13,849 nt of DNA, from assembly GCA_029776555.1 (NCBI GenBank), contig JAKOSZ010000027.1, positions 1 to 13,849 of the forward strand. The letters are read 5' to 3'. The notes beneath the pieces are model-generated. The model worked only from the letters and a program-made list of their open reading frames with translations, was not told where the DNA came from and did not search any database. Made by a program: the position numbers and the translations under genes. Source of the stretch: Bacillota bacterium. Lineage in GTDB: Bacteria; Bacillota; Clostridia; Acetivibrionales; JAKOSZ01. Positions 7,559-13,849 of this stretch are shown piece by piece (position 1 is the first letter of the stretch; each line of letters begins with the position of its first letter).

Positions 7559-8731
7559 CTAAATCCTGGCCACTCCCGAATCCCTGGCGGCCTGCGCCAC
7601 AGCCGAGGCTACGGCCTGGCCCACTCTGGGGTCAAAAGCCTCGGGCATTATATAGTCCTCGCCGAGCTCCGCGGGAGAAACCACTTCGGCAATAGCCCTG
7701 GCCGCCGCAATTTTCATCTCGTCGTTTATGTCACTGGCCCTTACATCCAGGGCCCCTCTGAAAATCCCCGGGAAGGCCAGAACGTTGTTTATCTGATTGG
7801 CAAAGTCCGAACGGCCTGTACCTACTACCCTGGCCCCGGCCTCTTTCGCTTCATCCGGCATTATTTCGGGGACGGGGTTGGCCATTGCGAAAATTACCGG
7901 GTCCTTGGCCATGGTCCTCACCATGTCCCCGGTCAGTATCCCGGGGCCCGACAGGCCTATAAACACGTCCGCCCCTTCTATCACCCGGGCCAGCGTTCCC
8001 TTCTTTTTCTCCAGGTTGGATATGCGGGCCATTTCAGCTTTCTCGGAGTTTAAGTTTTCCCTTCCCTCGTATATGGCGCCCTGCCTGTCGCAGAGTATCA
8101 CCTTTTTAAGCCCCATGCTCATAAGAAGCCTGGTGACGGCTATACCGGCGGCTCCCGAGCCGTTGATAACCACGGAAACGTCCTCTATCCCTTTTTTTAC
8201 GATCTTCAGGGCGTTTATCATGGCCGCCAGCGTGACCACCGCCGTACCGTGCTGATCGTCGTGAAATATGGGAATATCGCAGACTTTCTTGAGTTTTCTC
8301 TCTATTTCAAAGCACCTGGGCGCCGATATGTCTTCCAAGTTTATGCCTCCGAAACTGCCGGATATGAGCCTTATGGTATTTACTATCTCATCCACGTCCT
8401 TTGACCTTATGCACAGCGGAAAAGCGTCCACGTTGCCGAAGAGCTTGAACAGGACGCACTTTCCTTCCATAACGGGCATTCCGGCTTCCGGACCGATGTC
8501 CCCCAGGCCGAGCACCGCGGTGCCGTCGGTAACAACCGCAACTGTGTTCCACCTCCTGGTATACTCGTAGGACAGGTTCACATCCTTCTGGATTGCAAGG
8601 CACGGTTCCGCGACCCCGGGCGTATAGGCCAGCGAAAGGTCCCTTTTATTTTTAACGGAAACCCTGCTTACAACCTCTATCTTCCCTTTCCACATACCGT
8701 GCAGCGCCAATGATTCCTGCCGAACATCCAT
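7559..8731 (-). CDS. Malic enzyme (NAD(P)-dependent, decarboxylating), single-domain bacterial type
   Basis: Oxidatively decarboxylates malate to pyruvate and CO2 with reduction of NAD(P)+, in the cytoplasm. It has 390 residues, the short bacterial form without a phosphotransacetylase domain. Motifs in order: AYTPGVAEP with general-acid Tyr36; MEGKCVLFK with Lys91; metal-site residues Glu133 and Asp134 in INLEDISAPRCFEIE and Asp159 in FHDDQHGTA; the nucleotide-binding GSGAAG at 191-196; and ANPVPEIMPDEA near the C-terminus. Asp215 after the second Rossmann strand (LCDRQG) hints at NAD preference (inference). The ATG at 8731 is chosen because AAGGGGGT precedes it; an in-frame TTG at 8767 would add 12 Lys-rich residues. 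It lies 36 bases after coaX. The sequence ends in the usual GVARI before TAG. Confidence 0.95.
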   Translation of the reverse strand: MDVRQESLALHGMWKGKIEVVSRVSVKNKRDLSLAYTPGVAEPCLAIQKDVNLSYEYTRRWNTVAVVTDGTAVLGLGDIGPEAGMPVMEGKCVLFKLFGNVDAFPLCIRSKDVDEIVNTIRLISGSFGGINLEDISAPRCFEIERKLKKVCDIPIFHDDQHGTAVVTLAAMINALKIVKKGIEDVSVVINGSGAAGIAVTRLLMSMGLKKVILCDRQGAIYEGRENLNSEKAEMARISNLEKKKGTLARVIEGADVFIGLSGPGILTGDMVRTMAKDPVIFAMANPVPEIMPDEAKEAGARVVGTGRSDFANQINNVLAFPGIFRGALDVRASDINDEMKIAAARAIAEVVSPAELGEDYIMPEAFDPRVGQAVASAVAQAARDSGVARI

Positions 8732-8767
8732 TTTTTTACCCCCTTTGTTTTTCCGGCTGTATTTCAA

Positions 8768-9541
8768 TCACTGCTGCCTGTTCTTCTCATAGATTATTCT
8801 GAGCCCCTCCAGCGTCAGGAAAGGGTTTACCGTGTCAATGGCCCTGGACTCTTCCGCAATAAGCCTTGCAAGCCCTCCTGTGGCCACAACCTTCACCTTG
8901 TCTTCCTTCATCTCTTCCTTCATCCTGCTTACCAGGTAGTCTACCTGACCCACATAGCCGTAAATGATCCCCGACTGCATATTGGCCACGGTGTTCTTCC
9001 CAATTACGTTCTCGGGCTTTACCAGCTCTATCCTGGGCAGCTTGGCAGCCTTCTGGAAGAGGGCTTCGGCTGCTATTTTTATGCCGGGGCAAATGGCTCC
9101 TCCGAGGAATTCCCCCTTTGACGACACGGCGCAAAACTTGGTGGCAGTCCCAAAATCCACAATAATAAGCGGGCCCCCGTAAATTTCATAACCCGCCACG
9201 GCGTTTACAATCCTGTCGGCCCCCAGTTCTTTGGGGTTTTCATACTTAATGTTTATGCCTGTCTTTATCCCCGGCTCCACCTTAATGATTTCCTTTGTAA
9301 TGTACTTCCTGATGGCGTGTTCCAGGGAATACATGATGGGGGGGACCACCGACGCTATTACCACTGCCTCAACCTTGCCTATGTCCAGTTTCTCGTAGTT
9401 GAAAAGGCTTATAATAAACATTCCCAGTTCATCGGAAGCCTTTTCCCTGTCCGTTCCCATCCTCCAGTGGTGCAAAAGCTTGCGCCCTTCAAAAACGCCC
9501 ATCGTTGTATTGGTATTTCCAACGTCCATTGCCAGAATCAT
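8768..9541 (-). CDS. coaX: Type III pantothenate kinase
   Basis: Phosphorylates pantothenate in the first step of CoA synthesis; the type III enzymes belong to the ASKHA fold, need a monovalent cation, and are not feedback-inhibited by CoA. It has 257 residues, standard length. Motifs: the phosphate loop MDVGNTNTTMGVF with Asp6; GADR at 107-110 with the likely catalytic Asp109; DFGTATKF at 129-136; and PGIKIAAEALFQKAAKLPRIEL, where the pantothenate side is closed. The ATG at 9541 is chosen because GGAGG lies eight bases upstream and the phosphate loop sits at its usual distance; the longer reading from 9568 would add MGCDLEDTA. It starts 16 bases after the unrecognised small protein gene. Proximity to birA is a recurrent Firmicute arrangement. 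Confidence 0.97.
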   Translation of the reverse strand: MILAMDVGNTNTTMGVFEGRKLLHHWRMGTDREKASDELGMFIISLFNYEKLDIGKVEAVVIASVVPPIMYSLEHAIRKYITKEIIKVEPGIKTGINIKYENPKELGADRIVNAVAGYEIYGGPLIIVDFGTATKFCAVSSKGEFLGGAICPGIKIAAEALFQKAAKLPRIELVKPENVIGKNTVANMQSGIIYGYVGQVDYLVSRMKEEMKEDKVKVVATGGLARLIAEESRAIDTVNPFLTLEGLRIIYEKNRQQ

Positions 9542-9557
9542 TGCCGTATCCTCCAAA

Positions 9558-9881
9558 TCACAACCCAAGTCTCATGCCGCGAATCTCTTTTATTTCAAGC
9601 TCTATCTCCTTCTCTATCCTGGCTATGTCAGCTCTTATGTCTTCCACGGTCTCGAGGGCCCTGGCCCTGGCCTTATCCCTCTGCCGCTGACCGGGGCTGC
9701 CATAGGCCGGCCCGGTCTGGCTGTCCCTGCGGAAATTCCGGTTGTGTCCGCCTTCCCACTTCCTGGGCTGGTCAGCCCCATGCCTCTGCTCCTGGACATT
9801 CCGCTGTTCCTGCGGGCCTCTTGGCATTTTGTTCTTACCGGCTCTCGGATTGTTTTTCCTGTACATGTTGTTCTGCCTCAT
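9558..9881 (-). CDS. Unrecognised small basic protein, disordered N-terminus with C-terminal helix
   Basis: I do not recognise this 107-residue protein. The first 75 or so residues are very rich in Arg, Gln, Asn, Gly and Pro with almost no large hydrophobics (for example NNPRAGKNKMPRGPQEQR), so that part is probably disordered and could bind RNA or another acidic partner (inference). The last 35 residues form a clear amphipathic, charged helix, VEDIRADIARIEKEIELEIKE, that may be a coiled coil. There is no signal peptide, membrane segment or cysteine. The ATG at 9881 is preceded by GGAAAGGAG, among the strongest ribosome binding sites in the window. An upstream in-frame ATG at 9917 has only a weak site. 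The gene sits 42 bases after the amidohydrolase and 16 bases before coaX, which together with its binding site supports a real gene rather than a chance reading frame. Confidence 0.72.
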   Translation of the reverse strand: MRQNNMYRKNNPRAGKNKMPRGPQEQRNVQEQRHGADQPRKWEGGHNRNFRRDSQTGPAYGSPGQRQRDKARARALETVEDIRADIARIEKEIELEIKEIRGMRLGL

Positions 9882-9923
9882 AAACCCAATTCTCCTTTCC
9901 AATTGTACGGCAGACATTATTCT

Positions 9924-10715
9924 TTATGCAAAAGCTAACAGTTTTAATGCGTTTAACCCCAACACCGCTTCCTCAACCTCTTTTTCCAGCCCCAATCCCC
10001 TGATTCTTTCAAGCTCCCGTGCCTGGCTTGTCCAGGGCGAGTCGGTGGCAAAGAGCACCTTTTCATAGCCGTGGCTGAGAATCATCCGCCGGGCCCGGTC
10101 ACTGCCCATGGCCCCGATGCTGAAGGACGTGTCAAAGTATATGTTGGTGCCCACCAGGTATTTCTCAACTTCATCCCAGTACAGGTAGCCCCCGAAATGG
10201 GCCGCCACCACTTTCCCCCCGGGAAAGGTTTCAATAACCTTTTTAAGCATCGCCGGAGTGCAGTGGTATGGCTCCGGAAGACCGATATCCACCCCTGCGT
10301 GAAAGAGGATGATCAGTCCCAGTTCAAAGGCCTGCTCGTATATGGGAAACATCTCCGCCGCATCGACGAAAAAACCCTGGTAGTCGGGATGCATTTTTAT
10401 GCCTTTCAGGCCCAGTTCTTTTATTTTGGAAAGCTCTTCCTTCCACTCCCCGTAACCGGGGTGAATGGTTCCGAAGGCTATTATGCCGTCCCCCTGCGCC
10501 TGGGCTGCCCACTGGTTTATCTTGGGGGTTTGAGAAGCTTTCGTAGCAACAGGCAGAACCACGGCTTTGCCAATACCCGACTCCTTCATGGAAGCCTTAA
10601 GTCCCCCTATGGTTCCGTCCAGCCATGGCTTTACGCCGCCGCTTTCAGCCAAAGCCGTCAGTGCCCTGGGGGCCAGGGAGTCCGGGAAACAGTGAACATG
10701 AAAATCCACAACCAT
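9924..10715 (-). CDS. Metal-dependent amidohydrolase (amidohydrolase-2 / TIM-barrel type)
   Basis: Cytoplasmic TIM-barrel hydrolase or decarboxylase of the amidohydrolase-2 group; the substrate is unknown. It has 263 residues. The metal-binding set is visible: HxH at His6 and His8 (DFHVHCFPD), His139 after strand four-five (ILFHAGVDIG), His173 (VVAAHFGGY), and Asp225 (LFATDSPWTS). GIKMHPDYQGF with His109 is also typical of this subgroup. No signal peptide is present. The ATG at 10715 has AGGAG nine bases upstream and follows the birA stop by 18 bases, so it is likely co-transcribed with birA and the genes after it. The family includes TatD-like and ACMSD-like enzymes, and the motifs alone do not choose between hydrolysis and decarboxylation. 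Confidence 0.85.
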   Translation of the reverse strand: MVVDFHVHCFPDSLAPRALTALAESGGVKPWLDGTIGGLKASMKESGIGKAVVLPVATKASQTPKINQWAAQAQGDGIIAFGTIHPGYGEWKEELSKIKELGLKGIKMHPDYQGFFVDAAEMFPIYEQAFELGLIILFHAGVDIGLPEPYHCTPAMLKKVIETFPGGKVVAAHFGGYLYWDEVEKYLVGTNIYFDTSFSIGAMGSDRARRMILSHGYEKVLFATDSPWTSQARELERIRGLGLEKEVEEAVLGLNALKLLAFA

Positions 10716-10733
10716 TTTACCATACTCCTGTCA

Positions 10734-11756
10734 TCAAATTCCCCTTAAGGATACCTCTCCCGACAGCACGGTTTTTACCGTCCCGTCCTCACAGCGGACT
10801 ACCAGTTCCCCGGCACGGGTAATGTCTATCGCCCTGCCCGTAAACCCACCGTCCTTCCCGAAAATTTTCACTTTCCTGCCAATTGTAACCGAATACTCCT
10901 TCCAGCGGCTTAAGATATCCTCAATAGAATTATTTTTTATTTTACTATATATTTTCTCGAGTTCAAAGAGGATTGTTATAATTATAACATTCCTGTCCGG
11001 GAATGGGTAAACCAACTTACGCCTTTCTTCCTCTCCCGCGCTTTCCAGGTAAGATGCCAGGGATCCGGCCGTATCCCTTAGTTCAGGTGGAAAATCGCCT
11101 TCCCTGTGGCTTACGTTAAGGCCTATGCCGAGCACCACAAAGTGTATCCGGTCCGGTTCCGAGCTCATTTCAGAGAGTATCCCGCACACCTTCCTGCCGT
11201 TTAAAATGACATCGTTGGGCCATTTAATGCCCGCCCGTATGCCCATGACTTTTTCCAGGGCGGCTGCCACGGCCACGGAGGCGCCAAGGGTGACAATCTG
11301 CATATCCCGGGGAGCCAGTTCGGGCCTTAGCACTACTGACATCCATATGCCCTTCCCCGGCTGTGAATGCCAGTTCCTGCCCAGCCTTCCCCTGCCCGAT
11401 GTCTGGGCGTCGGCAATTACCACGGTGCCTTCCTGGCAGCCTTCCAGGGCTATTTTCTTCGCAAAGCTGTTGGTGGAATCAAGGGAATCAAAACAGTAAA
11501 TCCTTTTTCCAAGGATGGCGGTTTTAAGGCCTTTCCTGATTTGGCTCTCACTGATGACGTCTGCCGCCCGGGTCAGCCTGTAGCCCTTTTTTGTAGAAGC
11601 GTCTATCAAATGCCCGGCCTTCCTGAGCCCGGCTATATATTTCCATACCGCGGTCCGGGATATGCCGAAGCGGCTGCTTAAGCACTCACCGGAAACATAT
11701 TCCCCCTGCCTTTTTTTAAGTTCCTCCAGGATTCCAGCTCTTTTGTCCAAACCCAT
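10734..11756 (-). CDS. birA: Biotin--protein ligase / biotin operon repressor (bifunctional BirA)
   Basis: Attaches biotin through biotinyl-AMP to carrier proteins such as acetyl-CoA or pyruvate carboxylase subunits; with its N-terminal DNA-binding domain it is predicted also to repress biotin genes. It has 340 residues. Residues about 5-62 are a winged helix (YVSGECLSSRFGISRTAVWK, then GYRLT). The ligase domain follows with DSLDSTNSFA, the biotin/ATP loop GRGRLGR at 121-127, KWPNDVILNG with Lys178, then the small SH3-like C-terminal domain (VTIGRKVKIFG onward). The start is uncertain: at the ATG at 11756, GGAGG abuts the start codon, whereas TTG at 11748-11750, two codons later, has that same GGAGG at normal spacing. 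No canonical BirA operator was seen in the window. It lies 21 bases after the unknown gene. Confidence 0.96.
   Translation of the reverse strand: MGLDKRAGILEELKKRQGEYVSGECLSSRFGISRTAVWKYIAGLRKAGHLIDASTKKGYRLTRAADVISESQIRKGLKTAILGKRIYCFDSLDSTNSFAKKIALEGCQEGTVVIADAQTSGRGRLGRNWHSQPGKGIWMSVVLRPELAPRDMQIVTLGASVAVAAALEKVMGIRAGIKWPNDVILNGRKVCGILSEMSSEPDRIHFVVLGIGLNVSHREGDFPPELRDTAGSLASYLESAGEEERRKLVYPFPDRNVIIITILFELEKIYSKIKNNSIEDILSRWKEYSVTIGRKVKIFGKDGGFTGRAIDITRAGELVVRCEDGTVKTVLSGEVSLRGI
10974..10989. repeat. Perfect 16-base palindrome inside birA
   Basis: TGTTATAATTATAACA is an exact reverse-complement palindrome lying in an AT-rich patch (about 10920-10990) of an otherwise GC-rich gene. It contains TATAAT on both strands. 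It encodes VIIIT within the ligase domain, so it may simply reflect Ile/Val codon choice. It differs from BirA operators, which have two half-sites separated by a spacer. No function is assigned. Confidence 0.5.
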
Positions 11757-11777
11757 CCTCCACCCCGACCTGTCCTT

Positions 11778-12407
11778 CTAGTAAGCCGTAAAATCAGGCA
11801 TCTTTACAATGACGGTTCTCCCGTCCCTGCTGTCTAAAAAGGCGGCCATCCCGCTTTCCGCGTCTTTTAAGCCTACCACCTTTTTGCTTTCCGCCAGCTT
11901 TTCAAAGTAGCAGTAAAGAAGGGCGTCCAGTAAATAGTCCCTCTTCTCCTTCAAATCCTCCACTATATTGTTAACATAAAGCTGTTCCGAGCTCTCAAAA
12001 AGGACGGGGGAATCCATTATTTTGTTCAACACCGATATCTGATGCGGCAAAACCGTGGTGGTCACAAGACATTCCGGCAGGCGGTAGGTGCCGAAATAAT
12101 ACCGTTCAAGGGGGATCACCGACTTCCGGTACAGCTCCATGGCGGCAGGACAGGTCCTGCCGATTTCAAAAAGGCGCCGGTCGGCCACCCAGCAGTGTTT
12201 GGCAGGCAGCTCAAGCTTTAAGCAGCCGAAAGCCTTGGAGTTATACTTATCAGCATCGTCCCTGGGGTTTAAAAGGGCTGAGATACAAGGCCTGTTCTCT
12301 CCGTCTATCCAAACCCTCCTGTCGCACCAGGCCGACAGCTTCAGGCCGCACTCAACAACGGCCTCCACCTGCTCTTTCGGCACATAAAAATAAACCTCCG
12401 GCACCAT
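11778..12407 (-). CDS. Unrecognised 209-residue protein between folK and birA
   Basis: I do not recognise this protein with confidence. It is a soluble 209-residue protein with no signal peptide or membrane helix, eight cysteines (20, 28, 41, 62, 72, 86, 113, 166), and mixed alpha/beta character. Ordered landmarks are VYFYVPKEQVEAVVECGLKL at the N-terminus, ALLNPRDDADKYN at about 44-56, YRLPECLVTTTVLPHQI at 108-124, and a helical C-terminal third. The pattern of an opening helix ending in Gly-Leu, then NPR, then a P-E-x-L-V strand is loosely like ADP-ribosyltransferase-fold proteins (DarT/DUF4433-like), but the resemblance is weak and purely by eye. The ATG at 12407 is preceded by AGGGGGTGA. 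It starts 45 bases after folK and ends 21 bases before birA, which supports a real gene in the same transcript. Confidence 0.85.
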   Translation of the reverse strand: MVPEVYFYVPKEQVEAVVECGLKLSAWCDRRVWIDGENRPCISALLNPRDDADKYNSKAFGCLKLELPAKHCWVADRRLFEIGRTCPAAMELYRKSVIPLERYYFGTYRLPECLVTTTVLPHQISVLNKIMDSPVLFESSEQLYVNNIVEDLKEKRDYLLDALLYCYFEKLAESKKVVGLKDAESGMAAFLDSRDGRTVIVKMPDFTAY

Positions 12408-12417
12408 GTCACCCCCT

Positions 12418-12451
12418 GAAAAACAAAATCAAACAGCCCTTTGAAAGGCCT
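12418..12451 (-). terminator. Possible weak terminator or attenuator after folK
   Basis: On the transcribed strand, AGGCCTTTCAAAGGGCT (12435-12451) can fold with one internal G-G mismatch, followed by a T-rich tract of GTTTGATTTTGTTTTT (12419-12434). The stem is short and the tail interrupted, and the ribosome binding site of the next gene follows at once, so at best it would reduce read-through rather than end transcription. Confidence 0.25.
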
Positions 12452-12452
12452 T

Positions 12453-12974
12453 TCACCCTGTTACCACCGCTGCCCCCTTTTCCAGCCTGAGTCTGCGGTA
12501 GAGCTTTACTCCATGCCGGTCCGGGCACCGGTCAATAAGGCCATCAAGGGCCCTGCCCCACAGGATCCCCTCCGGGCAGATCTCCCTTAAGGGCACCAGC
12601 ACAAAAGCCCTCTCCCACATCCTGGGATGGGGCAGCGTAAGGGAGGGAAGATTGACCTCCGTGCAGCCGTAAAGCAGAATGTCCAGGTCGATGGTCCTGG
12701 GTCCCCAGCGGACGGTTCTTTTCCTGCCCATGGAATTTTCGATTTCCTGGAGTTTTTCCAAAAGCTCCAGGGGTTCAAGGTTTGTCCCGGCGGCCAAAAC
12801 CATGTTGAGGAAAGGCCCCTGCTCCTCATAGCCCACCGGTTCCGTCTCATAGATGTGGGAAACACGGGTGATTTCAACTCCCTGGCAGCTGCCGATCAGT
12901 TCAACAGCCTTAAGCAGGTTCTTCTCCCTGTCCCCCAGGTTGGAACCCAAAGCGATGTAAACCTCAGCCTTCAT
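12453..12974 (-). CDS. folK: 2-amino-4-hydroxy-6-hydroxymethyldihydropteridine pyrophosphokinase (HPPK)
   Basis: Transfers pyrophosphate from ATP to 6-hydroxymethyl-7,8-dihydropterin, giving the substrate for dihydropteroate synthase in folate synthesis. It has 173 residues. Motifs: GSNLGDRE at 10-17; YETEPVGYEEQGPFLNMV with the pterin-binding segment at 42-59; the catalytic stretch RWGPRTIDLDILLYG with Mg-binding Asp96 and Asp98; and LPHPRMWERAFVLVPL. A C-terminal tail of about 30 residues is Arg-rich and not obviously conserved. The ATG at 12974 is chosen because GTGGAG lies upstream and the family opening begins there; a reading from 13022 would add 16 residues overlapping folB. The first codons overlap the folB end by 11 bases, so translation is probably coupled. 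Confidence 0.97.
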   Translation of the reverse strand: MKAEVYIALGSNLGDREKNLLKAVELIGSCQGVEITRVSHIYETEPVGYEEQGPFLNMVLAAGTNLEPLELLEKLQEIENSMGRKRTVRWGPRTIDLDILLYGCTEVNLPSLTLPHPRMWERAFVLVPLREICPEGILWGRALDGLIDRCPDRHGVKLYRRLRLEKGAAVVTG

Positions 12975-13332
12975 TTCTCTTCTTCTCCACTTCCACCCCG
13001 GCCCAGTCCAGCTCTCCGTCAAGGGGGACGCCGGGCTTTTTTACCAGGACTTTTACCGCTTCAAGTCTTTCATCCGTATCCAGCACCCTGTCGCATATGG
13101 CGTCGGCCAGCTTCTCCAAAAGCTGGCAGCTCTCTCCTTCCACCAGGCCCTTTACGGCGTCGTAGATCCGGGAATAGTCCACCGTGTCCTCCAGCCTGTC
13201 GGATAAGGCCGCTCTGCTGAAATCCATACAGGCTTCCAGGTCAACGCAGAAGGTCTGTTCCAGGCTTTTCTCCCAGGCCAGCGCCCCATGGCGTCCTTTA
13301 AATTTCATGTTTTTTAAAATTATTTTCCCCAT
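12964..13332 (-). CDS. folB: Dihydroneopterin aldolase
   Basis: Cleaves 7,8-dihydroneopterin to 6-hydroxymethyl-7,8-dihydropterin and glycolaldehyde, supplying the substrate for FolK. It has 122 residues, normal for the family, which works as an octamer of tunnelling-fold units. Signatures are FKGRHGALAWEKSLEQTF near the N-terminus with the active-site Glu, DTVDYSRIYDAVK, LLEKLADAICDRVL, and the lysine-containing strand VLVKKPGVPLDG. The ATG at 13332 has AGGGGGAT upstream. It follows folP by 38 bases and overlaps folK by 11 bases, so the three folate genes form a coupled block. Confidence 0.96.
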   Translation of the reverse strand: MGKIILKNMKFKGRHGALAWEKSLEQTFCVDLEACMDFSRAALSDRLEDTVDYSRIYDAVKGLVEGESCQLLEKLADAICDRVLDTDERLEAVKVLVKKPGVPLDGELDWAGVEVEKKRNEG

Positions 13333-13370
13333 TTTTATCCCCCTGACTTTTCAATGCCGGCAATTGAGCG

Positions 13371-13849
13371 CTACAGCCTCAGCATGGCGTCCGTCATCCG
13401 GGCCACCCTGGCCATTTCTTTCACGTCGTGGACCCTGACAAAATCGGCTCCTCCCGCAATAGCTATGGCAACGGTGGCTGCGGTGCCTTCAAGCCTGTCG
13501 TTTACGGGAAGGTTCAGCACATTTCCTATCATGGACTTCCTCGAGGTGCCCAGAAGGACGGGCAGTCCCAGGCTGGACAGCTCTCTGAGCCTTCTCATGA
13601 TTTCCAGGTTCTGCTTAAGGGTTTTGCCAAAACCTATTCCCGGGTCCACAGCCATACGGTCCCTGCCTATGCCGGCCTTCTCGGCAATCTCAATGCCTTT
13701 TCTCAAAAAGGAGATGATGTCTCCCATGAGGTCTTTGTAGTCAGTGTTGAGGCTGTTGTGCATTATTATCACTCCGGCCCCGTATTTGGCCGCCACCCGG
13801 GCAATTTCGGGGTCCCTCTGCATGCCCCACACGTCGTTTACGATGCAGG
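13371..13849 (-). CDS. folP: Dihydropteroate synthase, C-terminal part (cut by window edge)
   Basis: Condenses 6-hydroxymethyl-dihydropterin pyrophosphate with p-aminobenzoate to dihydropteroate; this is the sulfonamide target. The last 158 residues are present, and the N-terminal pterin-binding portion lies beyond the right edge. Reading through the edge gives IVNDVWGMQRDPEIA, which continues the family motif, so the gene does not begin at the internal ATG at 13832. Further motifs are GVIIMHN, the hallmark VDPGIGFGKTLKQN, LLGTSRKSMIG with the phosphate-contacting Ser-Arg-Lys, and the final RVHDVKEMARVARM. The TAG stop (13371-13373) is followed by folB after 38 bases. Confidence 0.96.
   Translation of the reverse strand, partial: CIVNDVWGMQRDPEIARVAAKYGAGVIIMHNSLNTDYKDLMGDIISFLRKGIEIAEKAGIGRDRMAVDPGIGFGKTLKQNLEIMRRLRELSSLGLPVLLGTSRKSMIGNVLNLPVNDRLEGTAATVAIAIAGGADFVRVHDVKEMARVARMTDAMLRL

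Noticed and set aside
12442..12455. Perfect 14-base palindrome TGAAAGGCCTTTCA at the folK stop codon
   Set aside because: As a hairpin it leaves only about four base pairs once a loop is allowed, and it includes the coding end of folK. A regulatory-protein site cannot be excluded but nothing else supports one.
13371..13832. Taking the ATG at 13832 as the start of dihydropteroate synthase
   Set aside because: The frame continues to the window edge with conserved family sequence (IVNDVWG), and the N-terminal half of the enzyme would be missing; it is a truncated view of a longer gene.

Overview
This window reads as a chromosomal stretch from an anaerobic, fairly GC-rich Firmicute, most likely a Clostridia member of the Peptococcaceae/Desulfotomaculum type. 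That assignment is an inference from gene order (folP-folB-folK next to birA and coaX), from a bacterial V-type ATPase operon laid out like the Enterococcus hirae ntp operon, from strong purine-rich ribosome binding sites, and from several TTG/GTG starts. No rRNA, tRNA, CRISPR array, insertion sequence or phage gene was seen. Every gene I can support lies on the minus strand, so transcription runs from high to low coordinates.

The right half (about 7559-13849) is a compact biosynthesis and housekeeping string. In transcription order it is: the C-terminal part of dihydropteroate synthase (folP, cut by the window edge), dihydroneopterin aldolase (folB), HPPK (folK), an unrecognised 209-residue protein, the biotin ligase/repressor birA, a small metal-dependent amidohydrolase, an unrecognised 107-residue Arg/Gln/Asn-rich protein, type III pantothenate kinase (coaX), and a single-domain malic enzyme. 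Gaps are mostly 16-45 bases or overlaps, so these genes may be co-transcribed. They serve folate, biotin and CoA cofactor supply plus C4/C3 carbon flow.

A gap of 237 bases (7322-7558) separates the malic enzyme from the second block. It holds several inverted repeats and a short direct repeat and is the natural place for a promoter or leader.

The left half (1-7321) is a V-type (A/V-type) ATPase/ATP synthase operon. In transcription order its subunits are: the small stalk subunit (H/G-like, NtpF), I (a), K (rotor ring), E, C, F, A (catalytic) and B (regulatory, cut by the left edge). Subunit D is expected just outside. The rotor subunit keeps the residues that form the Na+ site in the E. hirae enzyme (Leu62, Thr65, Gln66, Tyr69, Gln110, Glu139), so a sodium-translocating enzyme is predicted.

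I see no convincing new multi-gene system. The items most worth a second look are the two unrecognised proteins (11778-12407 and 9558-9881), the predicted Na+ specificity, and the structured leader before the ATPase operon.
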